DNA of 6,689 bases from Filomicrobium sp. GTDB lineage: Bacteria; Pseudomonadota; Alphaproteobacteria; Rhizobiales; Hyphomicrobiaceae. Where the stretch lies: the NCBI GenBank assembly GCA_021775655.1, contig JAJFHK010000209.1, positions 1 to 6,689 of the forward strand, given 5' to 3'. Numbering within the stretch: the first letter of the stretch is position 1; each line of letters begins with the position of its first letter. Below are positions 1 through 5,151 of this stretch, piece after piece. The position numbers were made by a program, and so were the translations under genes. The notes below the pieces were generated by a model that had not been told where the DNA came from, did not search any database, and saw only the letters and a program-made list of their open reading frames with translations.

Positions 1-432
1 GACGCTGATGCCTGTCCGGTCAAGGACGAGGCCTACAGGGTGGCGGAGCGCCATGGCGTTCCAGTCACTGTTGTTTCAAACAGTTATCTGCGGATTCCGC
101 CGAGCAAACTGATTTCCCAGGTCGTCGTTGAAAAAGATCCCGATGCTGCGGATGATCATATCGCCGTCAATGCGGATTCTAAATCCGTGGTCATTACCGC
201 CGACATCCCGCTGGCAGATCGCTGCCTGAAAGTAGGCGCAACGGTGCTCGCGCCGAATGGCAAGCCTTTCACGAAAGACTCAATTGGAGCGGCAATTGCG
301 ACGCGGGCGCTTATGCAGGACTTGCGTTCCGGCGGCGATATCATTGGCGGGCCGCCGCCTTTCGAAAAGCGTGACAGGTCAAAGTTTCTTGAAGCGCTGC
401 ATGAATCCATCATTCAGCTGAAGCGGGCGTAG
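1..432 (+). CDS. YaiI/YqxD family protein (UPF0178, DUF188), 5' end outside the window
   Basis: The frame is open from base 1 and gives 143 residues before TAG at 430-432. The visible protein starts DADACPVKDEAYRVAERHG, the usual N-terminal signature of the YaiI/YqxD family, whose members are about 150 residues long, so only a few N-terminal residues are missing. A GTG at 40 is in frame, but starting there would cut off the conserved DADACPVK motif, so I reject it as the start. Other conserved blocks are VVSNSYLRIP (residues 24-33), VITADIPLADRCL (64-76), the glycine/proline turn GGDIIGGPPPF (111-121) and the C-terminal FLEALH (129-134). The conserved acidic residues fit the PIN-like nuclease-type fold that I recall being proposed for this family. 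No substrate or reaction is established, so the role is unknown. The gene converges on the MBL-fold gene, with 14 nt between the two stop codons. Confidence 0.93.
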   Translation, partial: DADACPVKDEAYRVAERHGVPVTVVSNSYLRIPPSKLISQVVVEKDPDAADDHIAVNADSKSVVITADIPLADRCLKVGATVLAPNGKPFTKDSIGAAIATRALMQDLRSGGDIIGGPPPFEKRDRSKFLEALHESIIQLKRA

Positions 433-439
433 ACCCGCT
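422..439. terminator. Possible hairpin at a convergent gene junction
   Basis: A 6-bp perfect stem (AGCGGG at 422-427 pairing with CCCGCT at 434-439, loop CGTAGA) overlaps the stop codon of the YaiI-family gene and lies just before the end of the opposing MBL-fold gene. The position suits a terminator for the plus-strand gene. However, the bases that follow (CGCTCTTCTAG) contain only short pyrimidine runs, not a clear T tract, and the reverse direction has none either. The call therefore rests on the hairpin and its location, and is weak. Confidence 0.3.
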
Positions 440-446
440 CGCTCTT

Positions 447-1286
447 CTAGTCCCATGACCAAAACACACTTTCGGGCAGCACCATCACGGTTGGTGTTTT
501 GGGGAGGCTGGCTGCTGTGACAATCAGTTCCGATTTATCCAAGTAGCTTACCGCAAAGTCGGCGCTCATTTTTTGAACGAACCTCGCCAGCGAGCCGGGG
601 CCGAAGGCATGCATTGGAATGACGATGCGGGCTTTGAGGACTTTCAACGTCTTGACCATGTTCGGCTGATCGAGCGTGAAGGTTCCGTCGACCGGGGCCA
701 TGACGATATCGAGTTGCCCAATGTTGGCGAGGTCGTCAGGTGCAAGTTCGTGGTGCAAGTGCCCCAGGTGGCCGATGCATAGGCCGGCGACTTCGAAGAT
801 GAAAATTGAGTTGCCGTCTTCCTCACGACCCCCTTCCCATGACCGGATGTCGGTTGGGACATTGCGGATCAGCACATCTTCAACCCGTAGATGATGCCGC
901 GCTGGGCCACCTTTTGGGTTCCAGCCGCGTAAAATGTGCCGGATGTCGGGATTGGGAAAGTCGGTATAGTGCGTGGAGTGGGCGTGATTCATCGTGACGA
1001 CTGTGGGAAGCGGTCCAGGACCACCGACGCCTGCGTAGTCGGTTGCGATCGTCGCGCCTGTAGGTGTCTCAATGCGGAATGTTGAGTGGGTGATGTACGT
1101 GATCCGAACCTCATCCTGGCCAAGTGCTGCCGGGATGTAACGCACTGGCGCGATCATGGACGGCGCTTGGGCCATGGCAAGGCACCGGCTTCCGTCCGCT
1201 GCAATTGCTTTGCCAGCGGCGTAGTGGCTGGCTGTGAGCGCGGCGAAAACCGCAAGACTTTGCATGATAAATGCAGAGTACCGCAT
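447..1286 (-). CDS. Exported MBL-fold (UlaG-like) metallo-hydrolase family protein
   Basis: This is a 279-residue protein. The chosen start is the ATG at 1286, which has GAGG six bases upstream. An ATG at 1298 and a TTG at 1301 are in frame but poorly supported. Residues 1-30 look like a Sec signal peptide: MRYSAFIMQ, then a hydrophobic stretch, then KAIAA before DG, so a periplasmic location is likely. The mature part is a metallo-beta-lactamase fold: VRITYITHSTFRIET (60-74), TDYAG (82-86), VTMNHAHSTHYTD (97-109), GHLGHLHHEL (172-181), APVDGTF (197-203) and IPMH (223-226). It resembles the UlaG/YtnP-like branch that is often named L-ascorbate metabolism or Zn-dependent hydrolase. The normal HxHxDH metal motif reads HAHSTH here, with Thr where Asp is expected, although several other histidines remain. 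I recall close relatives in rhizobia with the same motif. The substrate is unknown. It lies 59 nt downstream of rmlD on the same strand and may share its transcript. Confidence 0.85.
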   Translation of the reverse strand: MRYSAFIMQSLAVFAALTASHYAAGKAIAADGSRCLAMAQAPSMIAPVRYIPAALGQDEVRITYITHSTFRIETPTGATIATDYAGVGGPGPLPTVVTMNHAHSTHYTDFPNPDIRHILRGWNPKGGPARHHLRVEDVLIRNVPTDIRSWEGGREEDGNSIFIFEVAGLCIGHLGHLHHELAPDDLANIGQLDIVMAPVDGTFTLDQPNMVKTLKVLKARIVIPMHAFGPGSLARFVQKMSADFAVSYLDKSELIVTAASLPKTPTVMVLPESVFWSWD

Positions 1287-1345
1287 GGAGCACCTCATCA
1301 ATCTTACGCGAAGCCTCGCCGAACATGCAGGCTACTTCGTGGCGT

Positions 1346-2236
1346 TTAACGTTCAAGAATTGCCGGCATCGCTCGTGACAGTGCGTCCTGCCATGTCGGC
1401 CGTGCAATGGAGAACGTGCTCTCGATCTTGTCGCAGTCGAGAACAGAGTAAGCGGGGCGGCGGGCAGGTGTTGGATAGTCAGCCGTTGTAATGGCCTTAG
1501 CGGTTTGTGGAGTCTTGCGTCCTGCGGCTTTCGCATGACTGAAGATCGTTTCGGCAAATTCGTGCCAGGTCGTGGCTCCAGTACTCGTGAAATGGTAGGT
1601 GCCGAAGTGAACCCGATCTCCAGTGTTTATTTTTCCTGAAATAGCAAGGATCACGTCGGCGATGTCATCGGCGAATGTCGGTGATCCTTGTTGATCGGCG
1701 ACGATACCGAGTTCGTCGCGCTGAGCGCCAAGACGTAGCATCGTTTTGACGAAGTTATTGCCTTCCAGACCGTAAACCCAAGCCGTACGTAAAATGATGT
1801 GATGTGCACAGGCAGCTGAAACGGCCATCTCACCGGCGGCCTTTGAGGCGCCATATGCGCTCATGGGTTGAAGCGGAGCGTCTTCTGGGTACGGGGTGTC
1901 TGAAAGCCCGTCGAAAACGTAGTCCGTCGAGATGTGGATCAGTGGTAAGCTGAGTGCAGCACAGATGACGGCTAGCCTTCCTGGCCCTTCGGCGTTCAGT
2001 TGGAAAGCGGCTTCAGGTTCGCTTTCAGCATTATCGACTGCGGTGTAGGCGGCTGCATTGACTACGACTGACGGGCGAACTTCGTCGATAAAGTGCCCGA
2101 TGGTGGTTATGTCGGTCAGATCGGCAGCAGGATGACCTCTAGCGATCAGCGCCTGGCGGCTTTCGCGCGCGCGCCGGACAAGGGCGCTGGCAACCTGTCC
2201 GCTGGCGCCGATCACAGCGATTGGTCCGGACGTCAT
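1346..2236 (-). CDS. rmlD: dTDP-4-dehydrorhamnose reductase (RmlD family)
   Basis: The product catalyses the last step of dTDP-L-rhamnose synthesis, the NAD(P)H-dependent reduction of dTDP-4-dehydro-L-rhamnose. The sugar goes into O-antigen, capsule or other surface polysaccharide, and the enzyme is cytosolic. The 296-residue protein has the family's normal length. It is an extended short-chain dehydrogenase: Rossmann loop GASGQVA (10-16), NAAAYTAVDNAE (60-71), STDYVFDG (103-110), catalytic YGASK (Tyr128, Lys132), WVYG (153-156), VADQQGSPT (179-187) and a C-terminal RRPAYSVLD (259-267). I chose the ATG at 2236 because GGGGGAA lies eight bases upstream and the Rossmann fold begins directly after it. 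A GTG at 2269 would add 11 residues that do not look conserved. The usual partners rmlA, rmlB and rmlC are not in the window. It sits 89 nt downstream of hrpB on the same strand. A related SDR that reduces another nucleotide sugar cannot be fully excluded. Confidence 0.9.
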   Translation of the reverse strand: MTSGPIAVIGASGQVASALVRRARESRQALIARGHPAADLTDITTIGHFIDEVRPSVVVNAAAYTAVDNAESEPEAAFQLNAEGPGRLAVICAALSLPLIHISTDYVFDGLSDTPYPEDAPLQPMSAYGASKAAGEMAVSAACAHHIILRTAWVYGLEGNNFVKTMLRLGAQRDELGIVADQQGSPTFADDIADVILAISGKINTGDRVHFGTYHFTSTGATTWHEFAETIFSHAKAAGRKTPQTAKAITTADYPTPARRPAYSVLDCDKIESTFSIARPTWQDALSRAMPAILER

Positions 2237-2244
2237 TCTTTTCG

Positions 2245-2251
2245 TTCCCCC
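2245..2251 (-). promoter_or_regulatory. Ribosome binding site that sets the rmlD start
   Basis: On the minus strand, GGGGGAA precedes the ATG at 2236 by eight bases (ACGAAAAGA-like purine spacer). This favours that ATG over the in-frame GTG at 2269, which has no comparable purine-rich sequence upstream. Confidence 0.55.
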
Positions 2252-2325
2252 ACATCCATTTGCAGGCACTTAAGCACAGCCATAGGCCGATTTCATTGTG
2301 CAACGTGATTTCGCGCACGCTTCAA

Positions 2326-4866
2326 TCAAGTGCGGCGAGGTTTGGCGCGGCGCGTGGGGGCGGTGTTGGCTGGGTCGTCAGGCCAGACATGTTTGGGATA
2401 ACGGCCCTTCATTTCCGATTTCACTGCCGCCCAGGTGCCAGTCCAGAAACCTGGCAGGTCGCGTGTGATCTGAATGGGCCGGTGCGCCGGGGACAATAGA
2501 TTGAGAGTCAGCGCGAGTTTTCCGTCCGCTATGGTTGGGTGCTGCTTCAAGCCGAACAACTCCTGGACTCGGATATGCAGTGCAGGGGCACTCGGCCCCT
2601 CATAATCGATTGGGTGCCGTTCGCCGGTTGGAGCCAGGAAGTGAGTAGGGGCGGAATCGTCGAGGCGCTGCTTCAGGCTCCAGGGGAACAGTGCCTGCAA
2701 GGCTGTCTCCAGAATCGCTGGGGTGATTTCTGAAATACGCGATTTGCCGGTGAGGAAGGGCGCCAGCCATTCTGGAGCCATTTGGCCAAGTGCTGTGTCG
2801 GAGAGATCCGGGAAGGAGCCATCTCCTGCTTCACGCATGAAGGCGACGCGATGGCGAAGCTGGTGCTGGGATTTGTTCCAAGGCAAAGCTGCAATACCGA
2901 GAGTAGCGATGCCGCGGGCGAGTGCGATCTGGATTTCGTTTGGGTCCTCTCCGTCGAGGCTTTCGGGATTTGACGATAGAATTATCGCGCCCAATTGAGA
3001 GGTGGTCCGGGCGCGAACAGCCATTGCGGTGCTATCGAAGTCGATCTCTCGCACTTGTTCGATCCGGTTGCCGGCGCGTTTGGCGATCTCTTCCTCTGTC
3101 GATGGGGCGGCGGCAAGGATGCGCGTGGCAGCTGCCGCACCTTGAACTTCTGCAATTATTACAAAAGGTTCTCTCGCCAGCGGATCCGCGGGATCCAGTT
3201 TTGCGCCGCGTCCACTGGCGAGGATGAATTGACCCCGTTCACCGCGTGCCTTGGCGATGCGATCGGGGAAGGCTTCGATGAGATGGCTTGCAACAGTTTT
3301 CGGTATTGAAGGTGATGCTGGATTCGCCCAGTTATCGGCAACACGTGAATTTGGTGATTGAGCGTCGATCTGTATGGACTTGTCAGCTATCCGCGCCCAG
3401 GTCTGTGCGAGATTGCGCATCTGTTTTGCGCGGCCGGACTTGTCCTGGCGAAACCGCTTCAAACGGTCAGTGAGATCTACGCTTGTGCCGCCTAGTCCGC
3501 GCTCGACGAGGAGGGCTGCTATTTCGGCTGCCTCACGGGTTGCGGGCACGCCATGCCGTGCTGCCGAAGTAACCATGCCGGCCAATCTTGGTGGAAGTGG
3601 CAAGCTGCGGAGGTTGCGCCCTAGCGGTGTAATTTGTCCGATGTGGTCAAGTGCACCCAAGGAGATGAGCGACGTGCGTGCAGCGTCCAATGCGGCTTTC
3701 GGAGGTGGATCGAGCCAGTGCAAGGATAAGGGATCGGTCACGCCCCATTCGGCGCAATCGATCAACAGGCCGGACAGATCGGCAGCGCGAATTTCGGGCT
3801 CTGCGTAATCTGGAAGGCTGCGGGTCTGCGGCTCATCCCAGAGCCTGTAGCAGATCCCAGGAGAGGTGCGTCCGGCGCGTCCGCGACGTTGATCGATCGA
3901 CGATTTGGCAGCGCGGACGGTTTCAAGGCGGGTCACGCCTGCTCCGGGTTCGAACCTGGGAACCCGAGACAATCCGGAATCAATGACGATGCGGACTCCT
4001 TCGATGGTCAATGACGTTTCGGCAATCGCCGTGGCCAGAACGACCTTGCGATGACCTTTGTCAGGGGGAGCGATGGCGCGGTCCTGACTTGCGGAATCCA
4101 TGGCGCCGTACAGCGGAGCGATTATCACGTCGGGGTCTGTAAGACGATTGCGTAGGCGCTCTTCGGTTCGGCGGATCTCTGCTTGTCCTGGAAGGAACGC
4201 GAGGACCGAGCCATCCTCGGTTTGCAAGGCGCGAAGAACGGCGTTGGTCATGCGGTCTTCGAGGCGCACATCAGCAGCTCGTCCGAGGTAACGGGTATCG
4301 ACGGGAAACATGCGCCCGGCACTTTCGATTACTGCCGCTCCACCTAAGAGTTCCGCAACGCGGCCCCCGGAAAGCGTTGCCGACATGACAACGAGGCGAA
4401 GATCTTGGCGCAGCTCCGTGCGCACATCGAGGGCCAGAGCCAGACCAAAATCGCCATCGAGGGAACGCTCATGGAATTCATCAAAGATTACGGCGCCGAT
4501 CCCCTCGAGGGTCGGGTCGGCAAGGATCATTCGGGTGAAAACGCCTTCGGTGACGACCTCGACGCGTGTCTTTGGGCTGATGCGCGTGTCAAGACGCGAG
4601 CGTACGCCAATGGTTTGGCCAACGGTCTCACTGAGCAATGAGGCCATGCGATGTGCCGCGGCGCGGGCAGCGATGCGGCGCGGTTCCAACATGATGATCC
4701 GCTGCGAGCCGAGCCAGTCCGAATCGAGTAGCGCCACAGGGACGCGCGTGGTTTTACCGGCTCCGGGCGGCGCGACCACGACTGCCGTTCCGATCGCAGC
4801 AAGCGCTTGATGAATCGCCGGCAACGCATCATCGACAGGTAGAGCTGTGAGGGAGATTGAGGACAT
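2326..4866 (-). CDS. hrpB: ATP-dependent helicase HrpB (DEAH-box, DExH/D superfamily 2)
   Basis: This is a DEAH/RHA-type RNA helicase-like ATPase of 846 residues, close to the usual length of about 820-850 for bacterial HrpB. The motifs appear in order, numbered from the ATG at 4866: Walker A PPGAGKTT (33-40), LEPRRIAARAAA (60-71), TEGVF (106-110), Walker B DEFH (129-132), SATL (162-165), FLPGQAEI (224-231), ATAIAETSLTI (278-288) and motif VI QRRGRAGR (326-333). A helicase-associated region follows (RFRQDKSGRAKQMRNLAQ and neighbours), then the HrpB-specific C-terminal domain ending with RPIQITRDLPGFW and MKGRYPKHVWPDDP. All catalytic motifs look intact. A TTG at 4899 is an alternative start that adds 11 low-complexity residues. 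Neither start has a clear Shine-Dalgarno sequence, so the exact start is uncertain. The cellular role of bacterial HrpB is poorly known; mRNA processing has been reported for the related HrpA. It is the first gene of the minus-strand run. Confidence 0.96.
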   Translation of the reverse strand: MSSISLTALPVDDALPAIHQALAAIGTAVVVAPPGAGKTTRVPVALLDSDWLGSQRIIMLEPRRIAARAAAHRMASLLSETVGQTIGVRSRLDTRISPKTRVEVVTEGVFTRMILADPTLEGIGAVIFDEFHERSLDGDFGLALALDVRTELRQDLRLVVMSATLSGGRVAELLGGAAVIESAGRMFPVDTRYLGRAADVRLEDRMTNAVLRALQTEDGSVLAFLPGQAEIRRTEERLRNRLTDPDVIIAPLYGAMDSASQDRAIAPPDKGHRKVVLATAIAETSLTIEGVRIVIDSGLSRVPRFEPGAGVTRLETVRAAKSSIDQRRGRAGRTSPGICYRLWDEPQTRSLPDYAEPEIRAADLSGLLIDCAEWGVTDPLSLHWLDPPPKAALDAARTSLISLGALDHIGQITPLGRNLRSLPLPPRLAGMVTSAARHGVPATREAAEIAALLVERGLGGTSVDLTDRLKRFRQDKSGRAKQMRNLAQTWARIADKSIQIDAQSPNSRVADNWANPASPSIPKTVASHLIEAFPDRIAKARGERGQFILASGRGAKLDPADPLAREPFVIIAEVQGAAAATRILAAAPSTEEEIAKRAGNRIEQVREIDFDSTAMAVRARTTSQLGAIILSSNPESLDGEDPNEIQIALARGIATLGIAALPWNKSQHQLRHRVAFMREAGDGSFPDLSDTALGQMAPEWLAPFLTGKSRISEITPAILETALQALFPWSLKQRLDDSAPTHFLAPTGERHPIDYEGPSAPALHIRVQELFGLKQHPTIADGKLALTLNLLSPAHRPIQITRDLPGFWTGTWAAVKSEMKGRYPKHVWPDDPANTAPTRRAKPRRT

Positions 4867-4920
4867 TATGGTTAAGGTTTTTAGCGAAGATGACGACAAT
4901 GTATCAAGCGCTGACCAAGG

Positions 4921-4949
4921 ATCTTATGCATACCAAATTGGCTGCAAAA
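4921..4949 (-). promoter_or_regulatory. Candidate promoter for hrpB
   Basis: Reading the minus strand, a -10-like TAAGAT (4921-4926) lies 17 bases after TTTTGC (4944-4949), or 15 bases after the overlapping TTGCAG (4942-4947). It would give a leader of roughly 50 bases before the ATG at 4866. The match to the consensus is modest and AT-rich DNA yields such hits easily. Confidence 0.22.
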
Positions 4950-4988
4950 TCGGCTTAATAAAATACGCTATGTCAGAAGTTAAAAACA

Positions 4989-5000
4989 CATCCGCGGATG
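4989..5000. repeat. Perfect 12-bp palindrome
   Basis: CATCCGCGGATG is its own reverse complement and lies in the divergent intergenic region. It could be a binding site for a dimeric regulator. A 12-bp palindrome is expected about once or twice by chance in a window of this size, so only its intergenic position makes it worth recording. Confidence 0.3.
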
Positions 5001-5053
5001 GGCGAACGACTACGGCCAAGCTATTGAATTGACGATCAAACCCGTTTGCGGAA

Positions 5054-5072
5054 AGATATATAGTAAATATCT
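5054..5072. repeat. AT-rich interrupted inverted repeat, possible operator
   Basis: AGATAT (5054-5059) and ATATCT (5067-5072) form inverted half-sites around a 7-base spacer. The repeat ends 10 bases before the candidate -35 box of the downstream plus-strand gene, a position that suits an activator or repressor. No regulator gene is present in the window, and the AT-rich context makes chance occurrence plausible. Confidence 0.3.
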
Positions 5073-5082
5073 AACTTGTCCC

Positions 5083-5111
5083 TTGCCGCGCATTCTACGT
5101 TGCGATAATAT
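5083..5111 (+). promoter_or_regulatory. Candidate sigma70-type promoter for the large acidic protein gene
   Basis: TTGCCG (5083-5088, four of six bases matching TTGACA) is followed after 17 bases by TAATAT (5106-5111, four of six matching TATAAT). GATAAT at 5104-5109 is an overlapping alternative with a 15-base spacer. Transcription would begin around 5118, giving a short leader of about 35 bases that contains the ribosome binding site at 5141. Confidence 0.35.
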
Positions 5112-5140
5112 CAGGCAAATTTTTTGCGTTTGCACTTTAG

Positions 5141-5145
5141 GGAGG
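5141..5145 (+). promoter_or_regulatory. Strong ribosome binding site for the large acidic protein gene
   Basis: GGAGG lies six bases upstream of the ATG at 5152, a near-ideal Shine-Dalgarno sequence and spacing. It fixes the start of the open-ended frame and is the best such site in the window. Confidence 0.7.
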
Positions 5146-5151
5146 CAGCTT

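Larger units (their letters stand above)
4867..5151. other. Divergent intergenic region between hrpB and the large acidic protein gene
   Basis: These 285 bases separate two divergent genes and are visibly richer in A and T than the flanking coding sequence. They hold candidate promoters facing each way, a perfect 12-bp palindrome at 4989-5000 and an interrupted inverted repeat at 5054-5072. A GCAAA/TTTGC mini-hairpin (5115-5127) lies in the probable leader of the plus-strand gene. A 54-codon plus-strand frame (4868-5032) also fits inside, but it shows no recognisable family or composition bias that would make it a convincing gene. I see no tRNA or other structured RNA gene. Confidence 0.7.

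Noticed and set aside
1309..1339. Imperfect hairpin between rmlD and the MBL-fold gene
   Set aside because: The stem (AGCCT with AGGCT, plus CGA with TCG across a bulge) is interrupted, and no T tract follows in the minus-strand direction, so I do not call it a terminator.
1111..1557. 148-codon minus-strand frame spanning the rmlD/MBL junction
   Set aside because: It overlaps the ends of two well-supported genes in another frame, and its His/Arg-rich translation matches no family I know.
3374..3808. 144-codon plus-strand frame antisense to hrpB
   Set aside because: Same reason: fully inside hrpB on the opposite strand, no recognisable domain, and Arg/Ala/Ser-biased composition.
4310..4810. 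166-codon plus-strand frame antisense to hrpB
   Set aside because: It lies entirely opposite the conserved helicase motifs, and its translation is Arg/Ser-rich low-complexity sequence, typical of the reverse frame of a GC-rich gene.
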